NCBI GenBank assembly: GCA_022496205.1
Contig: WTXD01000016.1
Coordinates: forward strand, 124,001 to 188,000
Reading direction: 5' to 3'
DNA length: 64,000 bases
Source of the DNA: Gloeopeniophorella convolvens
Lineage: Eukaryota; Basidiomycota; Agaricomycetes; Russulales
Position numbers and translations under genes: made by a program. Position 1 is the first letter of the stretch. Every line of letters begins with the position of its first letter. The notes under the pieces are model-generated. The model was given only the letters and a program-made list of their open reading frames with translations. It was not told the DNA's origin and did not search any database. Shown piece by piece: positions 34,438 through 45,442 of the stretch.

Positions 34438-35873
34438 TTACACCCATCCGCGCGCGGCGCCGCGGCCACCGCCGTGCCCGCGCTCCTTCTCCACGACAAA
34501 GAGCGCGTCGCGCAGCGTGACGACGCGCTTCGATTCGTCCTCCTCCTTCGTCGTGTTCGTCGGCTTGCCGGAGATCGGCACGTACGGCCGCGCCCACGAG
34601 CTGCCCGCCGCGGACGACGAGCCCGACCCGGCGGGCGCGGTGGTAGTCGCGGGCGCAGGGCTCGCCGCGGGCTTCGCCTTCGCGGCGGGCGCCGCGGCGG
34701 CGTTGGACGCGTTCATCCATGCGTACTTGCCCGTGCTGAGGCCCGCCGCGTGGCTCGCGACCGCGTTCGACATCTTCTTGCGCACGTCCTCGACATGTTT
34801 TTCGCCGTCACGCCTGGCCCGTCCGCCTTCTTCTTTTTCTTCTTCGGCCCGCCGTCGCCCTCGTCGCCGTCCGCGGGGGACGCGCCGGGTGCGTGCGCGG
34901 CGAGCGCGGCGGCCTGCGCTGCCGCGAGCTCCTTGCGCTCGCGCCGCACGCGCATCTCCTCCTCGCGCTCCGCGCGCTCGAGCGCCGCGACCTGCTTCGC
35001 GACGTCGCGCCGCACCGAGACGCGCCACATCGGCGTGCCGTCCGTGTACGTCGACGGCGTGCGGTCGAACTGCGCCTCGGTGCGGTGTGCGCTCGCCGCC
35101 GTCATGGCCACGAGGAGGTCCTGCAGCCGCGCGCGCAGCGCGAGCGCGACGTAGTTCACGGCGTCTTCGGGAACCTTCGAGACCTTGTGCTTCGTCCCGA
35201 TGGCGCGCATTGTTTGGCCCACGAAGCGCGTGTCGAAGTTGGGCGTCGCGGACTGTTTACGCGAGCGGTCCTCGTATGGGCGATACGACTGGTGCTGATC
35301 GGCACTGCGCTGTAAGGTTTCCTCTTCTGCCTGGAGTGATCTCGGATCTGAGTCAAAGAATAGCCGGAGAGCCAAGGATGCGCTCACCCTCAAGTCCACG
35401 CCGGCGCTTCCCAGCGCGTCATTGAGCGTTGCGACATCCGATGTGTCAAGTTGACTGGCAGCCTGCGCAGGCTGGCGCTGCACCGCTGCTGTCACGGGAG
35501 CCGGCGTCTGTACCTGTGCGGTCTGGGCAGGGGGTATGTAAGGCTGATAGTGGCCGTAGGACGCCTGAGGATAATGCGAGTGTTGGAATGATGGGTAGTA
35601 CGGAGTCCTGACACTGCAATAAGGTTAGAAATGAATGTCACCGTACAAGAACTCACGCGGCGTGTGCTGACTGCTGTTGTAAGACCGGGTCAATGGGAAT
35701 TTCTGACAGGGAGCGGCCATAAGGTGGTGTCTGGACCTGAGGTTGAAGTAGCACGTACGAGCTGCTGTCCACGGTGTTGGTGTGTACGATGTTGCGGGCG
35801 TCTGAGTTGTGGGAGTGGTGGTGGGAGTGGGTGTGTCTTGTTCTGCTTTCGGGGCAGGGGTGGTCTGGCTCAT
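34438..35873 (-). CDS. TAF4: TFIID subunit TAF4 homologue, with two one-base losses
   Basis: Three exons: complement 35657-35873 (217 nt), 35388-35613 (226 nt) and 34438-35330 (893 nt). Exons 1 and 3 are each one base short of phase. The first break (near 35767, a C lost from a C run) restores TVDSSSYVLLQPQVQTPP; the second (near 34798, a G lost) restores VEDVRKKMSNAVASHAA. Corrected length is about 445 residues. The C-terminal TAF4 domain is unmistakable: TSDVATLNDALGSAGVDLR, YEDRSRKQ, NFDTRFVGQTMRAIGTKHK, VPEDAVNYVALALRARLQDL, WRVSVRRDVAKQVAALERAE, and the end VTLRDALFVVEKERGHGGGR. TAF4 pairs with TAF12 through a histone fold and scaffolds TFIID for RNA polymerase II initiation. A KKKKKK stretch precedes the last part. 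The gene is essential in yeast, so a broken sole copy would be surprising. Confidence 0.9.
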
Positions 35874-37097
35874 TGTAGAGGAAGTGCGGATGGGTAGACG
35901 GAAGCGAAGCAGAGTCCCGCGCGACAGTTATTGCGTCGAAGAAAGTGAGTAGAACGCGCACAAGCAGCACCGAGTTCGATAATTATGCCTTGGTTCCCTC
36001 CCAGGTGACTCAGGAATATGAGAAATTGAACCGGTGAGTAGTTGGTTAACGTTGGACGACGCTGAGCTGTGGCAGTCACCCACCAAGCAGCCTAGCGCCT
36101 GCTGCCAGGGGTCCCATGCATCCCAATTCGAGCATCCGTTCTCAGCACTCTCCCGGGGTCCTCACGTCCCCCATCGAGCCAAGTCATCGGGCCTGTGCTC
36201 TTCCAAGTCCGGTCTGGCGCGCGCCAGTGCCTCTTCACAAGTTACTGTAACGCCATGATTGCGACAGCGCTACTCTCGCGCAACACATGGAACTACTGTA
36301 GTTGCTTCAGAAACCGGGGCATCGTCGAAAACATTGGCTCTGTTGCATAGAGCCACCGTATCTGGAACCACAGCGCTGATGATGCTTACGGGGACAGCAT
36401 GAGGTCGGGTTTCGCTATCCTGGCTCAGACAGACTAGGCTGCTTGGCTTCCATATGCATATGTTCTGGGGAACACACTTCATCCGCTCGATGGGCACAGG
36501 GCACCCCTCCCACCGCGGATCATCCGGAACATAGCTTGGGTCTACAGCTCGAAGCTTCTCGATTCCGGCCATCTGCACTCCTACACCGATGCTCGGGGCA
36601 CATTCACTTCAATACCTGTGCCACAGGGTTTGCCAGCTTTCTTAATCGTTGGTTTGATGCGCTCCGTGTTGCTCGCCTGCGGAATTCGGTGCACTACCGC
36701 AGTCAATACATTCTAGTCTATTTTGGGGCAACGGACGTTTGGGATCTAGCTTCGTCGATATTTTGGGCGCGACATGCCTTCTTCCGACACGGCTCCTCTG
36801 GGAGACCACTCACCACAAACTCCTGAACCACACTGTGCTCTCGGCGCCAACGCTGTTGGCGCCGGTGTGTTTGGAGGTCCTCAGCGTCTCGAAAACACAC
36901 GGCGCCATTCTTTCGGCGTGGTTGCCTCGTGCTGTTGTGACAACGGTACTTACGCAAAGCTCAGCCCAAGGCGGACGGGGCTGCGCATACACTTATCAAC
37001 GCTCAAATGCTGCGCAGAATGACCCCTTGTGCTTGTTACAGGCACGATTGTTACAGGCACGTGTGAATGCATATCGTTCTTTACAGATCGTGGTACG
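35874..37097. other. No supported gene
   Basis: Holds the TAF4 promoter (near 35874-36050) and the 3' flank of SDR-A. A minus-strand frame at 36270-36578 and a plus-strand frame at 36739-37209 are open but lack motifs. Confidence 0.45.
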
Positions 37098-38277
37098 CTA
37101 CTTTCCGGGGATGCTCAGCTTGCTGACCAACGCGTGGCTTGCCACGATCTTCTCCTTCCAGTCCCTCTCAGCCTCCGCAATGTCCCAATTCGCCGAAATG
37201 TGCCTATAGATCATGTCCATGTGAGGATGGCGTACTCCAGCTGTATCCATGCTAGCGCTTACTTTCCACTCAGCCAGTCTGCGCGACCCGCTGTGAGATA
37301 GAGCATCGTCGTTGCGGGCAGCTGCAGAGTGTCAAACTTGAGGTCGTCTGGGAACGTGGCCCCCGATTCATCCGCCATCTGTGTCCAGATAGCCCCGGGG
37401 TGGATGGAGAACACTTTCAGCTTGGGATATTCTTCCACGTACGGTCAGGCATGTCAAGGCCCCTCTTATCAGTGCCGGACTCACCGAGCGCTATGAACTC
37501 GACGAGGCGGCCGACGGCGTGCTTGGAGACGCAGTAGTCGCTAGCATTTGGCATGCGCAGCTGGGCAGCGCTGGACGAGACGACCACAATACGCCCATTG
37601 GCCTCCTCGAGGGCAGGCAGGGAGGCGCTTGTAGCTGGTCAGTACTGAGCGGAGCAAGACAGGTGAGTCCGCATACCGGACTACGTTGTACACGCCCCGG
37701 ATGTTGACTTCGAACGTGTTCCACCAGCGCTCGGGGTCCTTGATACCCAGCGCTGTGACACACGCATCAGCTCCCCGCCACCGACGATAGCTCGAGCACG
37801 CCACTCACGCTCAAGGAAGTTCGAAAGCGCGCCCGCGTTGGCGATGAGGACGTCGAGCCGCCCGAAGCGCTTGAGCGTCGCCTGCACCGCGGCCTCGGTC
37901 GCCTTGGGGTCGCGCACGTCGGCCGGCGCCGTGAGCACCTGCGCGTTGGGCGCGGCCGCGCGGATCGCCGCGGCGGTCTTGTCCAGCGTCTCCTGGGAGC
38001 GCGCGGAGATGGCAACGTGCGCGCCTGCCCGCGCGTAGGTGATTGCGGTCTCCTGGCCGATGCCGCGTGACGCGCCGGTGATGAACACGACCTTGCCGCG
38101 GTACGTCTGCTTGGCGTACGCGTCGCGCGGGTCGATGGTCTCGTATATACTGTGGAAAGGCGGGAAAGCTCGTCAGCGGTGCGGTAGTGGTTATTTAGGT
38201 GCGTTGTTCACGCACCCGTGGCGGAGCGTGACGGGGAGCTCCTCGTCGGCGCCAAGAATTTGAGACATAGAACTCAT
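37098..38277 (-). CDS. SDR array gene A
   Basis: First member of a tandem array of classical SDRs. Six exons, complement 38216-38277, 37809-38149, 37677-37752, 37485-37627, 37263-37431, 37098-37203 (897 nt, 298 residues), no lesion. Exon 1 encodes a short leader, MSSMSQILGADEELPVTLRH. Exon 2 has VVFITGASRGIGQETAITYA (NADP(H)-type loop with Arg), ADVRDP and VLIANAGALS. Then DPERWWNTFEVNIRGVYNVV, the catalytic Ser in VVVSSSAAQL and the active-site Tyr/Lys in SDYCVSKHAVGRLVEF, VFSIHPGAIWTQM, ADWLSGK and the family tail RDWKEKI...LVSKLSIPGK. Oxidoreductase of unknown substrate; the same order of exon lengths recurs in B-E. A TATA box lies 67 bp upstream. Confidence 0.93.
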
Positions 38278-38343
38278 TGCGCAAAGTAGTAGTAGATGTG
38301 GATAGGAAAGAGATGGTACTCTCTCCTGGTCTCAGCGAGTGCA

Positions 38344-38350
38344 TTTTATA
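38344..38350 (-). promoter_or_regulatory. TATA box of SDR-A
   Basis: Reads TATAAAA on the minus strand, 67 bp before the ATG at 38277. The other array members have TATA-like boxes at similar distance. Confidence 0.6.
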
Positions 38351-39194
38351 CGCGTAGCATTGACGAGACGCCGTACGACAAACGACGTACAGTAAGTAGC
38401 AGGTTGGTAAACATGTCTTCGGTGCCGCGCGCTGATAGCATTTGCCAGTGGCTTCCCCACACGAGTCATGCCGCGGCTGTCGCGTCCCAGCGCTACCTGG
38501 AGGCATTGAACGCTGATTGAGCGTCTTCCGCTCCCCCTTAGTAAGACAAAGCCGACAAGAGGGACTCACGACGGCGATAAGAGGTGTAAACGGTCGGCGC
38601 GATCCCGTAAGTCGCAATACATATCATGTAGCTCACTGAATATGTATATGCGCCAGTGGGAAGGGCTGATTAGAGAACGTGGGGGCGTGTAGGGCGCCTG
38701 GGAGTCCAGGAAAGTCGAGGCCTCTGGTGATATTGCTTCTCTGATATGGTAAAATAACTTGTACATCATCGAGGGCAGCTTCTTTGGGAGTAACATGTCA
38801 GTGTCATTTGTCGAGTGCATACCATATTGTGAGACTGTGTCATCGCGCCGAGGTCGCCGCAGTCTTTAGCGGTCTGCTGGAACCCCAATGATGACACCAG
38901 CTGCAGCAGTACGGGTGCATTCCCTCCCTGGTCGTGAGGGTCCGCAGGGATGACCGCAGTCACAGGCCCTGATCAGTTTTGGATAGCGAAGCCTCTCAGT
39001 CGTCGAGCAACAAAGAGTTTGCTGGCATGACAGAACAACCTGGAACAACAGCCTGCAGCGACCCGGAGATACCCGGAGAGGCCGCGGGACGTGGATCTGG
39101 ATGCTGAAATCGTCACGTCACGGGACCGTGGGGACTTCTACTTCGTGGCGGAATGGCAACAAAGCCGCGGCCGGTCCTCCGACTGATTAAGTTA
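38351..39194. other. Intergenic upstream of SDR-A
   Basis: No gene seen. Bounded on the right by the hairpin element. Confidence 0.5.
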
Positions 39195-39361
39195 CAGTCT
39201 AATCACTCTCCGTGGTGGGTCACTCTGCGTGGGTCACCTGCCTAATCCGGTAATCAGTCTCACGCTTGGCCTCTGTCGACTTGAGAACAGCACATAGTCT
39301 GGGGCCAGATTAGGAAGGTGACCCACGCAGAGTGAGTGACTCACGGAGAGTGATTAGACTG
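39195..39361. mobile_element. MITE-like hairpin with ~53 bp terminal inverted repeats and flanking TA
   Basis: Left arm 39195-39247 begins CAGTCTAATCACTCTCCGTG; right arm 39308-39361 is its reverse complement with only a few mismatches. The arms are separated by about 60 bp of non-coding sequence. Both ends are flanked by TA (39193-39194 and 39362-39363), the target-site duplication of Tc1/mariner-type and related elements. It has no coding capacity, so it is a non-autonomous MITE mobilised, if at all, by a transposase elsewhere. It lies between SDR-A and SDR-B. No second copy was noticed in the window. Confidence 0.85.
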
Positions 39362-39691
39362 TACATCACGACGATGCCACGCTTGGAGGAAACATCATTT
39401 TCACTTCGTCGTGCACTTCCGAGAAATGGACGAACCCATCCCCATCGCAGACTCTTCCTGTAAAATGTTCTACCATGCATCGAGATGCCATTCTTAGGTT
39501 AGGATCTCCCGTTCTTGACCTTTATACCTGCCACGTATAGCAATTAAGAAGCTCCGAAGAAACCAACAGTGCACCCTCATAGCGGTCGGATTCTGTTACC
39601 TCTGCATTCACATGCCAAAATTCGATCGGGTGTCAGTGTTGTGCAAATATGGGCTTATGGCTGAAATTATGCATTCCATGCGTATGCTACT

Positions 39692-40862
39692 CTACTTTGG
39701 AATGCTAAGCTTGCTGACCAGCTCGTGGCCTGACAGAATCTTTTCTTTCCAGTCCCTTTCAACCTCTTCTAGGTCCCAAGTCGAGGAGACATACCTATGC
39801 AAGGCCATTTTCCGTAAGATCATAGGCCATATCGTTCCATTCACCGCTTACCTCCCGCTCAACCAATCCGCTTTACCGGAAGTGAGGTAGAGCATCGCCG
39901 CCGCTGGTAGCTGCAGCGTGTCTTCAGTTGTGAATTCTATTCCCGTTTCGTAAGCCATCTGGGTCGGGTGAGTTCCCGGGTCCAGTGTGAAGACTTTCAG
40001 CTTGGGGTTCTCTGGAAGAATGCCGTCAAATAACCGGAGATCTGTACAGCTGGTAGGATGCGCACCGAGCGCAATGAACTCGACCAAGCGGCCGACGGTA
40101 TGCTTCGAAGTGCAATAATCGCTGGAATTTGGAAAGCGCAGCTGAGCGCCACCGGAAGAGACGACAACGATACGGCCGCTGGCCTCTTGGAGTGCAGGCA
40201 AAGAAGCACTTTCAAGCCGTCAGTACTTCAGTCCCTAGATCCGAGTGAATACGAGGCGGTACGGACCGGACTATGTTATACACTCCCCTGACGTTGACTT
40301 CAAATGTATTCCACCAGCGGTCTGGATCTGAAGTACCCATCGCTGCGATATATGCGTCAACCTTTTGCTGCCGCCACGCCAGGTAGGTGCGCACGCTCGA
40401 GGAAGCCGGACAGGGCGCCTGCGTTGGCTACAAGGACATCAAGGCGCCCAAAACGCCGTAGTGTAGCCTTGACTGCCGCCTCTGTGGCCTTTGGGTCACG
40501 CACATCGGTAGGCACAGCAAGCACCTGTGCATCGGGAGCAGCCTCTTGGATGGCTGCAGCACTCTTGTCGAGGGTCTCCTGCAGTCGCGCCGCGATCGTT
40601 ACGCTCGCGCCAGCCTGAGCGTAGGTGATCGCAGTCTCCAGGCCGATTCCGCGCGATGCGCCAGTGATGAGCACGACTTTCCCGCGGTACGTCTTGTTCG
40701 TGAATGCGTCGCGCGGATCGATAGTTGGATACACACTGCGGGAGAGCGGTCCGGTCAGCTCTTCGTGACCGGCGGAGTCAGCTGATTGCCGGGCGCAGTT
40801 TCCACCCACTCATGATGGCGCGTGACGGGAAGAACCTCGTTATTACCAATCATTGTGGTCAT
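39692..40862 (-). CDS. SDR array gene B
   Basis: Six exons, complement 40810-40862, 40395-40735, 40267-40342, 40066-40208, 39852-40011, 39692-39794 (876 nt, 291 residues), without lesions. The leader exon encodes MTTMIGNNEVLPVTRHH, then VYPTIDPRDAFTNKTYRGK, TGASRGIGLETAITYA, TDVRDP, VLVANAGALSGFLE, DRWWNTFEVNVRGVYNIV, the catalytic Ser in VVVSSGGAQL, SDYCTSKHAVGRLVEF (Tyr/Lys) and the tail LVSKLSIPK. Exons 2, 3 and 4 (341, 76, 143 nt) match gene A exactly. The region after the active site (FTLDPGTHPTQMAYETG) differs most from A, which suggests a different substrate pocket. A TATA-like TATTTAAT lies about 67 bp upstream (40929-40936). All residues needed for catalysis are present. Confidence 0.93.
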
Positions 40863-41462
40863 AGAACCTGATGTGCAGAACAAAGTGCAAAGGATGGGGA
40901 GGTGGTGCTTGCTCCCGCTGTGAAGCGCATTAAATACGTAAGTAGGAGCCTAGATCTACGAACAAGAGATAAGCGTGTAGGACCACTGGCATGGCTTCGG
41001 TACCGGGTACCGAGTACCGGTGTTGTAAGCTACATGAGTCACGTCGGGTTTTAATGTTTAACGCCAGCTGCGACGATAATTAGGCAACTTCCGCTCCGCC
41101 TTAGTCAGTCTGGACAGCTGACATGCAATGTCCGCGACGGCGATAACATAGCTTATTCGGGCGGTTGAAGCTGGCCTTCATATCGTAACCTATAACAGGG
41201 ACGTCGCACATGGACCGTACGATGTCGGGGAGCAGAAAGGGCTTCACGGACGAACTAGGGGCCATCAGAGGGATTGGGTTGGGATCAGACACAGTCGTAT
41301 GAAACCCATGATTTCCATGCAGCGCGTTAATATGACTTTTACACACTCCCGAACGCAGTACGTATGTAACAGAACAAGGCCGCCTGAAGATGGCGCACTC
41401 AAGGGACCAGGGTTGGCGACTTCATCACTAGTAAGCTGGCACCCCACAGCGGGAGTCTTTCT
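40863..41462. other. Intergenic B-C
   Basis: 600 bp. Holds the B promoter, including the TATA-like box at 40929-40936, and the 3' flank of C. No gene seen. Confidence 0.55.
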
Positions 41463-42636
41463 CTAAGCCGGTATGTCTAATTTGTTGACCAGAGCCCCCT
41501 TAGCCAGTACCTTATCTTTCCAGTCCCTCTCAAGTTCGGCAAAGTCCCACGCCGCAGAGATGTACCTGTTCGCCGGGGGACTTTAGCATGAATCCTCAGG
41601 AAGACAAAGGGAGTGTCCTGACTTGCCACTCATCCAGTCAATACGACCAGATGTGAGGTACAGCGTCGCAGCTGGTGGTAGCGCAGGCTGATCGAACTCG
41701 AAACCCTCAGGAGGAACGAACCCTGAATCCTTGGACAATTGTGTACGGATACCGCCAGGATGGAAGGAGAAGACATTGAGCTCTGGGTACTCTGAAGGTG
41801 ATAATTTAATCCCAAATAAGAGCATGCGCCTACTATTGGTAGGGACTCACCAAGGGCTATAAATTCGACGAAGCGGCTAACTGCATGCTTTGACGTGCTG
41901 TAGTCGCTGGCGTTCGGCAGACGCGTCTGTGCTGCGCTAGAGGACACAACGACGATGTAACCGGCGTCCGACTTTTGAAGGGGCTTGATCGAAGCACTGT
42001 TCCTAGATCAGCCACGGCGCCGTAGATAGTGGCATCAACGCACCGGACGAAGTTGAATACGCCACGGACATTAACCTCGAACGTATTCCACCATGCGTCG
42101 GGGTCTTTCTCTACAATTGCTGCATAACACGCCGTCAGACCTGTCCAATCAGAGAAGAAAGGGACTCCTTACCATCGCCGAAGCCACTCATTGCGCCGGC
42201 GTTGGCGATGAGGATGTCCAGCTGGCCAAAGCGCTTCAACGTCGCCTGCACGACCGCGTCCGCAGACTTCCAGTTGCGGACGTCGGCAGGCAATGTGAGC
42301 ACTTGGGCGTTGGGAGCCGCGGCGCGGATAAGGACGGCGGTCTCGTCGAGCGTTGCCTGCGAGCGTGCTACGATCGCGATGGATGCTCCGGCCTTTGCAT
42401 ATGCAATCGCAGTGTCCTGGCCGATACCCCGCGATGCGCCTGTCACGAGCACAACTTTGTTGCGATACGTTTGTGCATCGAAATGGACCTTTGGATCGAT
42501 CGTTGGATACACGCTATGAAGAATAAATGTGATCAGTAGGTGTTCGAACAAAAAAAGCGATATTGTACTCTTTATGTTGCTTGACGGCCAGCAGATCCTC
42601 ATTGATGCCTACAATCTTGCTTAAATCGAAACTCAT
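41463..42636 (-). CDS. SDR array gene C
   Basis: Six exons, complement 42569-42636, 42173-42513, 42044-42119, 41851-41996, 41623-41791, 41463-41565 (903 nt, 300 residues), intact. The leader exon is slightly longer than in the others (MSFDLSKIVGINEDLLAVKQ). Motifs: TGASRGIGQDTAIAYA, ADVRNW, ILIANAGAMSGFGD, DAWWNTFEVNVRGVFNFV, VVVSSSAAQT (catalytic Ser), SDYSTSKHAVSRFVEF (Tyr/Lys), FSFHPGGIRTQLSKD, IDWMSGK and the tail ALVNKLDIPA. Exon 4 is 146 nt as in D and three longer than in A and B, so C and D may be closest sisters. A TATA box (42689-42695) lies 53 bp upstream. Substrate unknown. Confidence 0.93.
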
Positions 42637-42688
42637 GGCCGCTCTTCGAGGGTGTCACTGGTGAACGACTAGACATTGCCAACGCACC

Positions 42689-42695
42689 TTATATA
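42689..42695 (-). promoter_or_regulatory. TATA box of SDR-C
   Basis: Reads TATATAA on the minus strand, 53 bp before the ATG at 42636. Confidence 0.6.
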
Positions 42696-44233
42696 AGTTT
42701 CGTTGGGCGTTGTTAGAAGAAGCACCTATCCACTACGACATGCGTGCCGGCTGACTCGTACGCTGCCAAGGCGCTACTAGCTAGGTGAAAGCCGCGACTG
42801 CGGCCCTTGTCGCCGATGGTGGAATCAATGTCTGCCCACCGTGGAAATGTAGCCACTCTGTGAGAACGGCGTTAAGACGTTCAATGACCTGCGAAGGCCG
42901 ATTGTGTGTGGATACTGAGCGCCCGCAGAGCTCATCAGAGCGCCCCTGGCACGCCTTTGGGCGATCTACCCTCGGACAGAGCCGAGATCCGAGGTAGGCG
43001 GGCGGCCCCCTAAGGCACGTAAAGTCTACGTGACACTCTGACTCCAGATGACAGGCAGAACCTCACGGGAGGAAACGAAAGCTCCAGGTACGTGTCAAAA
43101 GTTGCCTCAGCGCTGCAGTCCATGAGATGGCTAAGCTTGGATCAAACTGACAGAGGGACCAATCGTCCGGAGATGGTGCCGAGCTCTTCTTCGAGACAAG
43201 GTTGTCACCTCTTGAGTTATATCAGACCACTGAGATATCCAAGTGTACAGTTCAGACTGGAGGTACACGATGATCGCCGTTTAGCAGGCTGCAGCCTTTG
43301 TGCGTGGGAATGACAAAATCGAGAAGACTGGAATCGCGGAGCCTATGGTCCAGCTCATAACGCCGCTGGATGACTAATCTGGAACACGTCTGCAGTGTAA
43401 GTATCAGGCCATTGCCGTAAATCCGAAGCAACGCTCACTGGCAGCTCAGATCTCAGATTCGAAGAGTGGAAGCATCGGATGTAAGGGTGGTTATTCTTAA
43501 AGCCGATTCGGGACTCTCAGCTGATAACGCCGGGGAAATCAAGAGGATCGCATGTGGAAGGAGGGTGAAGTGATACGGTGGTCACTAGTGCCTACTGCCA
43601 ACAACTCGTGTGGACAAAGCCTGCCAGTGTTGCCAGGGAATAACGGAGTGGACCTGTTTCTAGGCGTCCAATACAGAAGCAATTGAAGAACGAGGCGCTG
43701 CGCACCAATCTTGAGGCCATGTCCCGAAAGTATTGCGGTGCCAGTGCCCTGGACCAGACTCGACCCCGGCGATTGGACGACTGGCATCGACTTTAGGCAC
43801 AGTATTGACGTGATTCGGTGGGGTCTGCCGACGTGTGACATCGCCTGGAGAGGCCTCTGGTCGGGGTTCCGACTCCAAGCGTGACTTCATTGAAGTTTCT
43901 GCACGATGGCGTGCCGACCGCGCCAAAACCGGCAAGCGCAGCCTGAGCTCATAAAATTACTTGCGAACATGGCCATGGCAGTCCTGGGTCTTCCTGAGTT
44001 CGGTGACGGAAACGTGGGAATTACGCAGATTTGACTCCGATTTTGTTCTCAGCTCGGGGTACCGCGATTCTGGACCCCCTATCATGTCCCCCACATAGAT
44101 CTCTTTGAAAGGAATATAGTAGAGGCTCACGATGCACTCACACATTGAAAGTAAATGAAGCCACAGTTACGACATATAGATACCAAGAATCAGTGATTAT
44201 TCATCGTATGGGCCCAGAATTGGTTGCGTCGAT
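42696..44233. other. Intergenic C-D
   Basis: 1.5 kb with no supported gene. Longer than the other spacers in the array; it could hold a decayed copy, but no SDR motif was found in it. Confidence 0.5.
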
Positions 44234-45392
44234 CTATATGCTACTGGGGATGTGAAGCTTACTGACGAGGCCATTGTTGGCCAGTATCTTATCCTTCCAG
44301 TCTCTTTCGGCTTCCTCGAGGTCCCAAGTCGCAGAGAGGTACCTGCGGTTATCGGAAACACATCAATGACTCGGATAAGTACCATTCCATATCCATGACT
44401 TACCTCCCGTTCAGCCAGTCTGCGCCTCCGGAAGCCAGATATAAGGCGGTTGAGACTGGTAACTGAGGATCCACGAATTGAAGCGGCCCCTTAAAATCAA
44501 AACCCTTGACCAACTCCGTGTCGACGGTGCCCGGATCCATGGAGAACACTTTCAGTTGCGGGTGTTCTGAACAGTGAGAGATCAGGTGTAACCTCGGGAG
44601 GCATCGAATACACCTTACCAAGCGCGATGAATTCGACCAGACGACCAACAGCATGCTTTGACGTGGCGTAGTCACTTCCGAAGGGGATGCGCAGCTGGGC
44701 TCCGGCGCCTGATACTATGATAATGTACCCGTTCCCAGATTCTTGCAATGGCTGAATAGAAGGGCTGAATAGCGGTGTTAGAGATAGACGAGGGAAACAA
44801 ATTCAGGGGCACAGACTGGACAAAGTTAAAGACACCACGGAGATTGACCTCGAATGTATGCCACCATGCGTCTGGATCTTTATCTTCCATGGCTGAAGTG
44901 GGTAAGATTCAGGATTTGGCCCGACGGGATAAATGTGCACTCACGTTCGGTCAGCTTGCTTGCTACGCCTGCATTGGGGACAAGAATATCAAGTCTACCG
45001 AACTGATCGACGGTTGCCTGTACGGCGGCTCGGGCAGCTTGAGAGTCACTGACGTCTGCTGACACGGCGAACACACGGGCACTAGGAAGTGTGCTTTGGA
45101 TGCGAGAAACTGTTTCGTCGAGGGATGCCTGTGAGCGTGCGACTATGGTCACAGAGGCACCGGCTTTGGCGAATGCAAAGGCAATTTCTTGACCAATCCC
45201 GCACGAGGCGCCTGTCACGAGTACAACCTTGCCACGAAATGTCTGCCCCTCAAAGTGTACCTTTGGGTCGATCTTCGGATAAACGCTAGAAATGCGGATA
45301 CCGTCAGTCAATAGTATGATGAACGGGACGGAAACGCACTCCTGACGTTTGGCAACTGGAAGATCTTCGTCAAAACCAACCATGCTTTCCAT
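44234..45392 (-). CDS. SDR array gene D, altered active site
   Basis: Six exons, complement 45340-45392, 44945-45285, 44817-44892, 44619-44764, 44404-44566, 44234-44342 (888 nt, 295 residues) with an open frame. The leader MESMVGFDEDLPVAKRQ resembles that of gene E (MDALVGFDEDLPVSR). Two key positions differ from A, B, C and E. The cofactor loop is TGASCGIG instead of TGASRGIG, losing the Arg that favours NADPH. The catalytic Ser, 13 residues before the active-site Tyr in SDRs, is Gly (VSGAGAQL versus VSSSAAQL). Tyr and Lys remain (SDYATSKHA), as does NAG (VPNAG). The tail is LVSKLHIPSSI. A frame kept open with selective loss of catalytic residues suggests a non-enzymatic or changed role, or early decay. 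A TATA box lies 44 bp upstream. Confidence 0.92.
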
Positions 45393-45435
45393 CGTAGAGA
45401 GTACTGCACAATGGAAGGCTCAGAGTGGACAGCCC

Positions 45436-45442
45436 TTATATA
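45436..45442 (-). promoter_or_regulatory. TATA box of SDR-D
   Basis: TATATAA on the minus strand, within a longer alternating TA run, 44 bp before the ATG at 45392. Confidence 0.6.

Noticed and set aside
34517..35425. 302-residue plus-strand frame, Arg/Ala/Pro-rich
   Set aside because: Antisense shadow of the GC-rich TAF4 coding exon.
37767..38015. Second open frames within SDR-A exon 2
   Set aside because: GC-driven shadows; the SDR frame carries all family motifs and the same length as in B-E.
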